NCBI RefSeq assembly: GCF_019393635.1
Contig: NC_057861.1
Location: 458,856,330 to 458,920,329, forward strand
Length of the DNA: 64,000 nucleotides
Origin: Dromiciops gliroides
Lineage: Eukaryota > Chordata > Mammalia > Microbiotheria > Microbiotheriidae
Reading direction: 5' to 3'
In this document: in pieces, positions 12,701 through 26,900 of the stretch
Numbering within the stretch: position 1 is the stretch's first letter
Layout of the letters: the number at the start of each line of letters is the position of its first letter
Notes under the pieces: model-generated
Database searches by the model: none
The model's input: the letters and a program-made list of their open reading frames with translations, nothing else
What the model was told of the DNA's origin: nothing
Made by a program: the position numbers and the translations under genes

Positions 12701-14928
12701 ACATACATAATTTAATAGCCTTTGGGGCCCATTTTCCTTTCCTGTCATGCTAACCAGTCTGATAGGTATGAGATGATATCTCAGAATTTTTTAATTTGCA
12801 TTTCTCTAATCTGTAGTGACTTAGAGCATTTTTTTCATCTAACGATTAATAGTTTTAATTTCTCCTTCTGCAAACTGCTATCATTTGATCATTTATCAGT
12901 TGGGGAATGCCTTGCTTTAAATTTAATCTTAATTGATGATGCATTCACCTTTTTTATTTTTGACACAAAGTAACTTGGTTTTCTTCTCTTTTTTTAATCA
13001 AATTAATCAATGGTTTATCTATTTTATTGATTTTTGTCATAAAACCAGATCCTAATTTTATTCACTTAGTTAAATGATTTTTTTCCTCTCAATTGTATTA
13101 ATAATTTTCTTTGATTTTCAGGATTTCTATTTTGGCATTTAATTGGGGATTTTTAAATTTGTTCTTTTTCTAGGATTTTTTTTTTTAGTTGCATACCCAA
13201 TTCATTGATGTGCTCTTCTCTCTTTTATTGATGTATGCACTTAGAGATATAAATTTTCCCTCGAGTACTGTTTTGGCTGCATGCCACAAATTTTGGTATG
13301 TTGTCTCATTATTATCATTCTCTTTAATGAAATTACTGATTGTTTCTATGACTTGTTCTTTGACCCACTCATTCTTTAGAATTAGATTATTTAGTTTCCA
13401 ATTAGCTTTGAATCTATGCTTCCATGGTGCTTTATTAAATCTAATTTTTATTACATCATGGTCTGAAAAGGGTACATTTAATATTTATGCTTCTCTGTGT
13501 TTGTTTGTGAGGTTTTTATACCCCATTATGTGCTCAATTTTTGGAAAGTGCCATGTACAACCAAGAAAGGTATCCTTTTTATTCCTATGTAGTTTTCTAT
13601 AGAAATTTAGCATTTCTATCTTTTCTAAGATTGTATTCATTTATTTGACTTCTTTCTAGTTTATATGGTTATATTTATCTAGTTCTGAGAGGGGAAGGTT
13701 GAGGTCTTCTACTAGTATAATCTTATTATCTTTTTCCTCCTGTAATTCATTGAACTTTTCCTTTAAGAATTTGGATGCTATGCCATTTGGTACATGTATG
13801 TTCAGTATTAATATTACACTTTGGTTCCTTTTACCAAGATGTAGTTTACCTGTTTATCCCTTTTAATTAGGTCTATTTTTGGTTTTGCTTTGTCAAATCA
13901 TGATTGCTACCCCTCCCTTTTTTACTTCAGCTGAAGCCTAATAGTCTGCTTTGGCCCCTTATTTTAGCTCAGTGTGTCTGTTTCAATTGTGTTTCTTTTA
14001 AACTACATTGTTGATTCTGGTTTCTAATCCACTCTGCTATTCGCTTCTGTTTTGTGGGTGAGTTCATCCATTCATATTCACAGTTACGATTACTAACTGC
14101 ATTATGAAATATTTCTTATTGTCCTTGGACACACAGTAAACCTGACTCCTTTACTTGCTTCTCTAAGGCTTTGGTTTTTGCATAGCATGTCTATTCAGTA
14201 GTCACTGAACACAGATTTTAAGTGATTACAACTAAATTCATCTTCATAGTCTGAAAACTGTGTGAATTTTAGCATCATAAAGCTACATAATACTAAATGC
14301 CATATTTTTCTTTGTTATACAAGTTCTTGTGGCTAAAAAGGTCATCTCCAAGTGACCACCCTACTTTTAAGTCTCTTCATCCTGATCTGGGCTAGTCCTT
14401 AATGAGCAGAAAATCTGTTGTTTAGACTGTTTTAGAAAACTTTTCATCATGGTTACAATTTGTGCTCCACGGGAATAGCCTTCCAGAACTTAGGACCATT
14501 CAGTGCTAAGGCATCAGAATAGGAAATTGTGAAGCATGGGAGATATCAAGAAGCCCCAATGAATCTACAGGAATACCAGAACAAAAGAGTGAGACTGAGA
14601 GAAGTCTCAAAAAAAGGTTGACTCAACCCAATTTTCCTTCCTGGTACCTTTCTGACTACCAATATTATTAATGTACACCTATTATTTCATTACCCAAACA
14701 TTTCCAGTAAACTGAATTTTGCCTCAACCACTAAGAGGGGTTAACTAGAAATAGACAGAAATGTAAAGTTAGACAAAGAACCCAACCACTGTCTAAATGT
14801 TAGTAATTATCTTAACTAGGGGTTAAGAGTGAGGCCGAGTTTATAATATTATGTCTAAAATAAACACTCCTATACTTATTATTTGTCTAGGCTTTAAATG
14901 AGCCAACTATTGTAACAGGGTATATAGG

Positions 14929-14976
<48 letters not shown>

Positions 14977-17900
14977 GTATGCACATACTTTATATATTTT
15001 ATATAATATGCATATACCCATTTACTTGCATACATATATACATGTATATGTTATGTTTATTTAAAATTCTTTTTATAATCCCTATTTTGTATATGTTTTT
15101 CAGCAATGTGGAGTGGCCTCTTTACTCATTTAACTGAATCTTGGAATAATTTTAAGGGCCTGGATCAAAATTATACAACATGGATGGACCTCTTGCAGAA
15201 ATCTGGCTACCATACACAAAAGTTTGGAAAAGTAGACTATACTTCAGGACATCACTCCATTAGGTAAACAGTGAATCGTATGCCTACTGATGTAGTGTGT
15301 ATGTGAATGTGTGTGGATACATACTCTAATTTTACTATTTACATAGACTAAAGGCAAAAAGATTCTTAAATTTTTGCTTCTGTTGATATAACTTAGATTT
15401 TAATGATATCTTCTTGAACTAATATGGTTAAGGTACTTGTGAATTTGTTTTCCATAAACATTAAAAAGACAAATCCAAATGATTCTAAAGTTTGTTCCAT
15501 CCATCTCTTGGTTGTTTTTTGATATGTACATCTCAGTGCATAGTTTATTATATCTATATATCTTTTTTCCTTTTTCTTTTCTTTTCTTTTTGCAGGGAAA
15601 TGGGGGTTAAGTGACTTGCCCGGGGTCACACAGCTAGTTAGTGTCAAGTGTCTGAGGCCAGATTTGAACTCAGGTCCTCCTGAATCCAGGGCCTGTGCTT
15701 TATCCACTGAACCACCTAGCTGCCCCCTATATCTATATATTTTTAAGAAGTCAAAGTCTTCATTCAGTTTCTGTTCTTGGCATCCAACAGAACCAGTCTA
15801 ATCCCTGGTCTAATATCACAGCCTTCAAATTCTTGCAGATTCTTGTCATGTTCCCCCTGAGTCTTCTCCAGGTTAACATCCTCAGGTCCTTTAGTCTGTC
15901 TTCAGACTCAACAGCTCTTTATTCTCCTGTTTGCCCTTCTCTGGACATTCTACCTTGTAGCCAGGAAGACCTGAGTTCAAATTTGTGACTGTAGGCAAGT
16001 AACTGAACCTCTTCTAGCCTCAGTTTCCTTATCTGGAAAATAGGGGTGATGATAACACCTACGTCCCAGAGTTGTTGGGAGAATCAAATGAGATATAGGC
16101 AAGGTACCTTGCAAATCTTATAACATTATGTAAATGCTAGCAATTATTATTATGTTTTCCCTATCTTACACTTGTGAAGCTGACTTTTTTTACTATAATT
16201 TCATGTGTTCCCACAAGTGTTGCATATCACAAACTCCGCATGCATTTTTATTTTTATTCTTTTTTTAATTCTTATTCTTGTTATTTTATTATTTATATTT
16301 TTATTCTTTCCTTTCTCATCCAAAGATCATTTTCCTTGGTACAGAAAATCAGAATTTGGTTTCTCTACCTTCTCTCCATCGTTTGTTTTTATTGCCCTGA
16401 TTTGCTGCCCTTTCTGTTCAGACATCCTTTCTTCCCCATTATATCTTTTTTTTAAGTAACCTTTTTTTAAAAATTTTTCCTTGGTTTTTCTCAACAATCT
16501 CAGCTCATTCTAAGGTTTGACGTTATGATTATAGGACAGTGACATGCTTTTATGTCCATCCTCTTATCACCTACCCTTTCTTCTGTCCTTCATATATATC
16601 TTTAAAATCCAAGCATATTGGGGGGCAGCTAGGTGGTGCAGTAGATAAAGCACTGGCCCTGGATTCAGGAGTACCTGAGTTCAAATCCGGCCTCAAACAC
16701 TTGACACTTACTAGCTGTGTGACCCTGGGCAAGTCACTTAACCCCCACTGCCCCACCAAAAAAAAAAAAAGTAAAATCCAAGCATGTTGCTAAGTTCCCA
16801 GTGCATCTACATTGATCTCTTCAAACAACTCTTCTTTTCAGTGCAGCTATTTCTTTGTGTCTTCAGAATTTTCCTCTCAAGAGCTTCCCCTCCCTTCTAG
16901 GCTGGCTTCCTATGGAATTTTAGACCTTGGGATCATAATTCATCTTCCTCTAAGCCCTCTGATATCTCCTGTTCCAAAGTGTAGCCTACATGTCCTATTG
17001 TGCTCAGCTTTATTCCTTCTCTATCACAAATTCTAAGTTGGAACGGATTTCATCTGCCCAAGGATCTAAACATTTCCTCCCCCAGAAACTAATTCCTCCA
17101 TTTCAGTGTCAGCCAACTCCAGTTAATCAACAAGCATTTATTGAACACCTCATATGTGCCAGGAACTATGCTAGGTGCTGGGGATATAAATAGAAAAATG
17201 AAACTATCCCTATTTGTAAGGAACTTCCATTCTAATGAGGAAGGTGACAAATACCTGTATAGGTATGTAGCACATAACTCCCATGAATGCTGTAATACTA
17301 GAATTAGATATCTGTAAAGTGAGGTGTAATCCTTGAAGTGCTATATCAGTGCTAGCTATTTTGGGGTGGGGGCTGGGGCAGGGAAAGAAGAATCACAAGC
17401 TAAATACTGTGTTCTTGTTAAGTCTCCTTTCTGTGCTATGGGTAACTATTCAGTGATCTACAAGTGTTTCATTTTTTTTTTAATTTAGTGAGGCAATTGG
17501 GGTTAAGTGACTTGACCAGGGTCACATAGCTAGTAGGTGTTAAGTGTCTGAGGTCAGATTTGAACTCAGATACTCCTGACTCCAGGGCCGGTGCTCTATC
17601 CACTGCGACACCTAGCTGCCCCCAAGTGTTTCATTTCTTTCAAGTCTTACACCTAAATGTTTAATAATACCTAATATTTATATAGCGCTTTAGGGTTTGC
17701 AGAGCACCAGGAGACCAGCTTGAGTCAATAACCCTGGTGTCTGGCACTGATCACAATAGTAGAGATGAGATGTGATGAAGATAGAGTGCAGTGGAGGGGG
17801 CAGCTAGATGATGCAGTGGATAAAGCACCAGCCCTGGATTCAGGAGGACCTGAGTTCAAATATGGCTTCAGACACTTGACAGTTACTAGCTGTGTGATCC

Positions 17901-20900
17901 TGGGCAAGTCACTTAATCCTCATTGCCCGACAAAGAAAAGAAAGAAAGAAAGGAAAAGAAAAGAAAGGCATGAGTGAAGATATACCCTTTGTCCAGAATA
18001 ACACAGATTACATGCAGGAGGTTTCCTGTTGGCTGCAGGTCCATAAGAAGTACACTGCTTGATTTACTGAAGACCCTGAGTGTTTTCCTCTTTCACGGTA
18101 AGCTTGGTAGCCCTTTCCATTGGACCCATAGCACAGCACCTGAATAACTCACATTAGTAAAAAAAGGACCAAATCCTGGTTTTTTTCTTCCTCAGTGTGA
18201 CTGCCCTTTGTTGCTCCTCCAGCTCCAGGGTAATGTCCTTAATCCTCCATCTAGATATTCTTGACACTCTTTCAAAAGGCTAGGGAACAGGACCTTTGAT
18301 TATTGGACCATGTGGATCTTCTTTCTAAGGCCACCACTCCAGGGCTGATGGGGGAGTGATGCATTCTTGGGGATCTGTACCAAAACACAGGCTTCAGCCT
18401 GTGGGTATAGACAATGTGTCCCAAAAGTCTTGATGCAAGCCTCACTCAGCTCCAGCGATGGAAGGCATGGAGAGACAGTGGTAGAGCCTCTTGACTTGAG
18501 AGACTGAGAAAGAGCAGCAACCAAGAATAAGAAGGAGAGTTCCTGATTCAAGCTGGAGAGAGGCAGGGATGAAATCTCTCAGTCCCAGAGATTAAAGTGT
18601 ATTAAAGCATTAAACTTCACTAATATTTTATGACACCTGCATCGGAGAATGGGTGAAAGACTGGAAGACAAGACCCTCTGCATGTCTCTGAAGGACCAGT
18701 GCATCTGTTCCTTTTTATAGCCCCAGTAAGGAGTAGCTTTAGCCCACAGTAACTTGAGCCAAACACATCTTCCCCTGACCACTGAGGACCTAATCACTCA
18801 TCCTCAGTGAAGTGTGAATGCCTTATGATAAGTACACAGATCCTGTCATCAGGGTAGTCAAACCCTCCATAGGAAAAGTCAGAGTCCCAACAATGGCCTC
18901 ATCCATCAGTGTGATCATACTGATATACCTTCTTCGTACTGCTTGCTTTGAAAAGGTAAGAGGGAAAAAAGGTTTCCCATTGGAAGGAAAATCTAATCAG
19001 TACTAAAATAAAATTTTTTAAATTGCTGGATCTCAGGTAGGGTAGCAAGTAGTCACTGCAACTTTGTTCAGGTACAAATCAGCTAAAATCTGGCCTGGTT
19101 TTAACAAGGATCAGAGAACCCAAAGAGAATCAGACTTTGTAAAAGTAGACATTTTATAGTCTTCTTTGATTGTATGATAAACTTTAAAATGATGCAAATT
19201 AACGGAGGGATTCACAGCTCATAATAGAAAGTAAATGATTCTTTGTGAAGACTTAGCTGTAGTCCTTGCTTTGAATAATGTTAATATTTTATTAGTGTTC
19301 CACCAGTTTAGAATATCATAGGCTCAAGAGCCAGACAAGACTTTAGAGGTAATTTAATTCAACTTCCCTCATTTTACACATTAGGAAAGTGAAGTCCAAA
19401 TAGGTTTGATGACTTGCCCAGGCTCATACAGGTAGTAAGTAGAAGAGTCAAGACTGGAATGTGGGTCCTCTGATTCCAAGTTTAATATTCTTTCCATAAG
19501 ACTATGCCATTATCCTTTCTTAGTATAGTATATTTACTTTGAACTACTTGAGTATTTCATTTATATACATATATACACATATACATGCATATATATCTCA
19601 TTTGTTTTAAATGCTCCTTTAATACTTCTAATTTCATAGCGACCAACTTCAGAACTTAGCACTTTTCCACGTTGGGGATTCTGAGATAAATCCTTTTTCT
19701 GTTCTACTTTGTATATAGAAGTGCCCGTTTTATTTGGAGTTTGTCGTGTTCATGATGGAAAAAAAATTTAGGAGGTTTGTTATAGCAATATAAAACAAGA
19801 TCCATTTTCATCTTGGTGGTTTCTGGGTAGATGACAATTTTCAATACCTTCATTATTTGCAGTGTATTTTCCATTATTCATCTTCTCATTGGAATTTGAG
19901 AAAGAGAAGTCAGCTGTTAAGATGATTTATATGACTCCTTTATGCACCCACACAATCATTTGTCTGAACAAATGGGTCAGGGTTGCTGTGATTAACATAG
20001 TACTGCAAAGATTATATGAATTACACTGAATCATCTCGAGATTTCTCTGTGCCATTTCAAATTATTGAGGAGAAAAAGTCTCATACAATGCTTTATAGTA
20101 ATGGATACACAATACATTTTAACTCTGATTTGCCACTGTAAAAACCTGGGCTCAGTTTTTATGGCTCAGTATAGACCTGTCTTCTATACACGATACAGAT
20201 CACTTCTGATTCCATTTCTACTGTTATGCTAATGAGTTTCATAAGGTTACCACTCTGCTTTTTTCTTAACTAAAACTATCTCCCTTCAGGCTTTAAGGGA
20301 TACAGCCTAGTCATATTATTTTGGCATTTACCTTGGTTTAGCTGGGTGTCCTACATCAGCCTTTCCCAGGTAGGAGGAGAGGAAAAGGGAACAGGAAAAG
20401 AATATTCATAGGGAGAATTTCTCAAACTGTATTTTGGTGATGTAAATAGGGGTTTCATGAGAAAAGTCATATGCTGGTGATATTGCCTTCTAAACTATTA
20501 AATATGAAATTACATATGTGTCTAAATGTTTGTGATTGATATTTTCCAATGGAAATAAGATATTTGTCTTAATATAATATGTAGATCGTATGTATATGTA
20601 CATAACCTCAGAAGGAAGGCTCTTACAAAAGATGAAATTTTAGGTGAGTCTTAAAGGAAACCTGGGGAGCCAGAAGTTGAAAATAAGGAAGTAGAAAATT
20701 CAAAATATAGTGGACAACCAGTGAAAATTCCTCAAGTTGAGAGTTGGAGTTTCTGGTTCAGGTGACTGCAAAGAGACCAAGGTCACTGGATTATAGAGTA
20801 AGGTTAAAGAAGTGAGGTATAAAAAAACTGGAATGGGAGGAGAGGGCCAAATTATGAAGGGCTTTAAAAAACAAACAGAGGATTTCATATTTAATCCTGG

Positions 20901-23900
20901 CAGTAATGGGAAGCCACTGGAGATGATTGAATAGGGAGGAAATAAGGTCTGACCTGTGCTTTAAGAAGATTGCTTTGAGAGTTGAGTGAAGGATGGTCCA
21001 AAGTGGCAAGACTTGAGGCAAAGAGACCAGCCTATTGCAAATTCACTTATTTCCATGGAGGAAAAAAGTGTCATTAAAAAATACTGTTGGGGGCAGCTAG
21101 ATGGTGCAGTGGATAAAGCACCGGCCCTGGGTTCAGGAGGACCTGAGTTCAAATGTGGCCTTGACACTTACTACCTGTGTGACCCTGGGCAAGTCATTTA
21201 ACCCCAATTACCTCACTAAAAAAAAAAAATTTTTTTTCAAAATACCCTGATTTTGAACTTGATTTTGAACTTTAGACTCCCACTTACAATGTAAAAGCCC
21301 TCCTAGCTTTTGAAAATTTTTAAACATCCTTTTTTTTTTTTTAAACTTCTTCAGATACCGTTCATCCAAAAGGTAGACGAATGGAAGACATAACTAAAGG
21401 TATTTTGTAGGGAAAAAATTATCACTCAATTTACTCTTAGAATTAGTATTCCAAAAAGACAAAATTGGGAAGAAATACCTATGTAAGGGAATTGGTCTCT
21501 GACCATCCCTCCAGCCTAGGAAGCCCTGGAATTTATGTAATCATAGATTAGGGGCAGATCATTGTAAAGACACATTTGTGCTCTGTATCTCTTTGACATT
21601 GAAGTTTGCCATCCATGAAAGACAAATGGAAGAATTTTTTCTTAGTAGTAGATACAGTTGCATGTTATTTCTTATATGTGGAATACTTACTGACTTTATA
21701 TAATAAGTAAAACCATAGAATAAGAGCTAAGAGGGACCTTAGCAGTCACTACACTCAAACTCTACCACCAATTTCACAAATAAGGAAACTTAGGTCTACA
21801 GGTATTAAGATAGAGATATAGTTGTAAGACTTCAAAAATATAGTGACAGGGGCAGCTAGGTGGTGCAGTGGATAGAGCACTGGCCCTGGAGTCAGGAGGA
21901 CCTGAGTTCAAATCTAGCCTCAGACACTTTACACTTACTAGCTATGTGACCCTGGACAAGTCACTTAACCCCAATTGCCTCACCAAAAAAAAATTGTTTT
22001 TAAAGGAAAAGAATATAATGACAGGGAGTTGATTTTATAAGCAGCCAAGAAGAATATGAAATACCAATTGGCATTTTTTCTGCAAAAGTGAGAAATGATA
22101 GAAGTTGCTAGAATATTATACCCAAAAATTAAGAGAGAGGACATTGCCCCCAAATTACTTTCCCATAAAGCTAAACATTCTTTTCAAACATAAAAGATGG
22201 TGTTGGCTCCCCCCATCCCTTCCTACTGATTTGTACAGTCTTCTACTTGTACAACTAGATTATGTGAGATGATGAGTTTCCCTCCCCTCTCCTCCCCTCC
22301 CTCCATGACCCTTGATGATATTAGGTTTCAGAAGGGACACTTGTTTCTTCTCCTCCATTATAATGTCTTGGACTTTTCATCTTTATATGTTCCTTTACAG
22401 TTGCTCATATTTCCCTTTTATTTTTCTCTTGATACCTATGTTTACCTTTTAGAGTTTCTACTTAGTCTTTTCATCAGAAAATACTTAAAAGTGGGGCAGC
22501 TATGTGGCGCAGTGGATAGAGCACCGGCCCTGGATTCAGGAGTACCTGAGTTCAAATCCAGCCTCAGACACTTGACACTTACTAGCTGTGTGACCCTGGG
22601 CAAGTCACTTAACCCCCATTGCCCTGCAAAAAAAAAAAAATCTCCTCTTCTGAACTTTCCTGTTACTGTCAAGGGTATCATCGTTGCAGTCGCCCAGGAC
22701 TGCAATCTAGGTGTCATCTGTAACTCATTTGCACACGCATATTAAGTCTCTTGTCACATCCTGTCATTTCTACCTTCATCTCTCATAGCATCTCTCAGAG
22801 ATGTCTCTTTTTTTTTTTTTTTGCAGGCAATGGGGGTTAAGTGACTTGCCCAGGGTCACACAGCTAGTAAGTGTCAAGTGTCTGAGGCCGGATTTGAACT
22901 CAGGTACTCCTGAATCCAGGACCGGTGCTTTAACCACTGCGCCATCTAGCTGCCCTGAGATGTCCCCTTCTTACCTCATACCTTGACTGTTGCAGTGTCC
23001 TGCTGATTGGTCGGCCTGCCTCTCCCCACTTCCTTCCATTCTCCACTTAGGTGCCAAAGTGTTTTTCCTAAAGAGCCGATCTGATCCTATGACTCTCCTA
23101 CTCAGTAAATTCCAGTGACTCCCTGTTACCTCTAGGATCAAATATAAAATCCATCTGTTTGACATTTAAATCCTTTCACACCCTGGCCCTTTCCTGCCTT
23201 TCCATTCTTTTTACACTTTATTCCCCTTGACACACAGTGAAATCTAATGACACTGACCTTCATGTTGTTGCTCAAGCGCGACGCTTCATCTTCTTACTTG
23301 AAGCCTTTTCGCCACCTGTTCCCCATTCCTGGAGTGCTCTCCCTCCTCACCTCTGCTTCCTCACTTCCCTGCCTTCCTTTATGACTCAGCTCAGATGCTG
23401 CCTTCTGCAGATTTTTTCCCATCTCTGCCACTGTTAGTGCTTTCCCTCTGCAATCATTTTCCATATGCATTGCATAGATGTTGTCTGTACAATTATCTGC
23501 ATGTTGTCTCTTTCATTAGAGGGCTAACTCCTTGAAGTCAGAGACCATACTTTTGTTGTTCTTTATGTCCCCAGCACTTAACATAGGGGTTGACACATTG
23601 TAAGCATTTGGTAAATGTCTATTGATTGACTGACTGATTGAATGACTAATTAGGCCAACCACTGCTTATCCTATCATTTCTCTAATATTTATTATTATTT
23701 TACTAATATTGTAAATATTAAAACTAAAATCATACTAATAACAAGTAAATTGAAGCAGTTAAACCATTTAATTTTTAAATGGGTAAGGATATAAATTCTT
23801 GTTATGTTTGGATCCAAATAAAATAATGACAATGACAAACACCTTTTTTCAAGCAATTACCTTCCTAATTTATACCTCAAATAAAACTACAGAATTTCCA

Positions 23901-26900
23901 TCTTGGAAGGGACCTCAGAGACCGTTAAATCCAAACCATATCTGAGCAAGACATGTGACGAAATAGTCAAGTTTTTGCTTGAAATTTTTCACTGAGGGGG
24001 CATCCACTATCTCCCCAAGTATAGTCCATTTCACTTTGGGATACTTAGAATTGTTAGAAAGTTTTTTCCTTAACTCAAACCTAAATTTGTCCTTTTCCAA
24101 CTTCCACCCATAGCTCCAAGTTTTATCCATTGGGGTCAAACAGAGTAAGTCTAAACATTTTATCAGATGTGGTCTGATCAGGACAGAGTACAGTGACCTA
24201 TCAATTGATTATATCCTGGGTACCATGCCTGTCTTAATGCAGGAATCTTGGACACCATGTTACAATATTGATTCTTTTTTTTTTTTTTTAGTGAGGCAAT
24301 TGGGGTTAAGTGACTTGCCCAGGGTCACACAGCTAGTAAGTATTAAGTGTCTGAGGCCGGATTTGAACTCAGGTACTCCTGACTCCAGGGCCAATGCTCT
24401 ATCCACTGCGCCACCTAGCTGCCCCCAATCTTGATTCATTTTGAATTTGTGGTCAGCTCATCTCTACAAATCTTTTTCTTTGTTTTTCTTTGTTTTCTTT
24501 TTTTCTCTTTTGAATAGAATTTTATTTTCCAAAATATATGTAGAAACAAATTTTGACATCAATTTTTTAAAACTTTGTGTTCCAACTTCTCTTCCTCCCT
24601 CCCTTCCCACCTCCCACCCACAAGAACTCAAGCAATTCAAAATAAGTTATACATGAGTAGTCAGCCACAAACCTTTTTCAAACAAACTTCTGTCTAACCA
24701 CACCTCCTTCATCTTGTATATGAGTGATTTCTTAAATCCAAATGATAAAGTTTTACACTTACATCCATTAAATTTCACTTTGTTAGATTAAACATGATGT
24801 TCTAGCCTATCAAGATTTTTTGAATACTTCTTGGATACCAAGTGCTCACCAGTGATGAGGATTAGACCTGCAGTTTTATTGGTTTAGGAAGTTCTCAGGT
24901 AAGGAAATCCCCTCTACTGATACAGGTGGAACCTTTCTCTACATTTTATAATCTCAAGGAGTTTGTTATTAATAATAACAACACTAACAATCATAATAAT
25001 AGCATTTATATAGCACTTTAAGATTTGAAAAGTGCTTTCTAATTATTATCTAATTTTTAAAATTTTTTTTACTGGGCAATGAGGGTTAAATCACTTGCCC
25101 AAGGTCACACAGCTAGTAAGTGTCAAGTGTCTGAGGCTGGATTTGAACTTAGGTCCTCCTGACTCCAGAGCCGGTGCTTTATCCACTGGGCCACCTAGCT
25201 GCCCCCATCTAATTTTATCTTCACAGCAACCCTAGAAGGTAGGTATATACTGTTATTATCCCCATTTTATAGCTGAGGAAACTGAGGTACAGGTTAACTG
25301 ACTTGTTCAGGGTCATATAGCAAGTGTCTGAGGCTGGCTTTGAATTCAGATTTTCTTGTCTCCAAGTGCTGCACTCTAGCCACTGTGCCACCTAGCTTCC
25401 TCTTTGCTGAATTTCCCAGTTTTGTGGGATCTGCACATTTGAAAGACATACCATCTGTGTCTTTACCCAAGGCACTGATGAAAATGCTGGCACAAGGTCA
25501 AGCATGTATCTGAGTCATTCCAGTGAGACTTCATTCCTAGATGTCATCCATTAAATGCTAACAAACATTTTTTTAAATGTCTACTGTGTTTAGGCACTGT
25601 GCTAGGTACTTGGGCTACAGAGACAAATATAAAAACAGCTTTGCCTGTTGAGTTCCTGTATATCTATATTGGTATCTAGGCAATTCATCCATTTCGGCTT
25701 AATCTAAAATGTGTTTAAAATTTTATTTTTGTGATCTTCTTCCTCCAAAGCTTATTTCCCTTTATAGAATTTTAGTCCATCTACCAATTCTTTCTCTAAA
25801 CCCTTTGAAACCTTCTTTTGCCATATCTAGGGCCCATATCTGTCAAACTATGCCCAACTTTTCTCTATTCCGTGACAGATTCTAAGGTGCAGTGGTCACT
25901 TCAATTTCCCATCATTTCCACTTCAAGTCCAAAGAAGCAGTTTCACTTGTTTCTCTGCATTTTGAGAGATAAATTATCATTAAGACAAGACAGAGAATTT
26001 TTTTAAATTCTGAACTTAAAAAAAAATTATCAAAAACTTAACAAAAAATAAATAAATTTAGCATTTCTCTTCTGGACTGGGCATAACTCAGTCTAGTCCC
26101 CTGGCAATTTAAGTTTGATACTGGAGCAAAATGAGCATTCATAGGTCATTCAATAGTTAAGGAAATTTATTTAGTCATGGCAGGAAGATATTCCACAAGG
26201 ATAAGCATGGAGAACCCCTTTAGTTGATTCACCTGAAGTAAGCTTCATTGAGAGCCCCCAGCCAAATATCTGAGAGCCTCCTCTAGCTCTTCATGGCTTC
26301 TTGTCACTTAGGGAGTGAAGTCAACAGTCACCCTTGGTCCCTTGAGCCAACAAAGTCTCAAAGATGGTCTTATTGCCTTTTTTTTTTTTTTTTTAGTGAG
26401 GCAATTGGGGTTAAGTGACTTGCCCAGGGTCACACAGCTAGTAAGTGTTAAGTGTCTGAGGTCGGATTTGAACTCAGGTACTCCTGACTCCAAGGCCAGT
26501 GCTCTATCCACTGCGCCATCTAGCTGCCCCTTGGTCTTATTATCTTTAAAGGGAAAACTAGTCTAACCTGTATGGGAGAGAAAGGTTAGGCAATTGCTTC
26601 TTCAGCAGTTTTGATATACATAGTAAAACAAAGAAAGGTTAAATATGAAATTGCAGATCTCTATGATGTACTGCTTGCTTCTCTTTTTTAAATATTTAAT
26701 ACATCTAGCAAGTAAGTTCCAAAGATGTCCTGCTCGTTTGTGGTTCCTTCTAGCCTTTCTCCTCCCTTCTGCACGTTAAAAAAATACTTCAATGGCGCTC
26801 CTTAACAATATTGTTAATGCCTAAACTGTCTTCCTGGTTCTGCTCATTTCACTATGCATCCTTCCCATTAAAGTCTTCCCAGATTTCTCCAAAATTGTTC

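Larger units (their letters stand above)
23885..25550 (-). repeat. CR1/L3 LINE, antisense, broken by five later insertions
   Basis: Pieces at 23885-24260 (TCTTGGAAGGGACCTCAGAG; CATCCACTATCTCCCCAAGT; CTTCCACCCATAGCTCCAAG), 24665-24870 and 25410-25550 (GCACTGATGAAAATGCTGGC) follow CR1/L3 order. Confidence 0.75.

Noticed and set aside
13189-13602. 137-codon open frame in ARSK intron 2
   Set aside because: It lies in antisense L1 endonuclease sequence, low-complexity and hydrophobic. No independent coding evidence.
14934-15137. Open frame beginning with alternating Cys-Val
   Set aside because: Translation of the (TG)n microsatellite and following AT-rich repeat.
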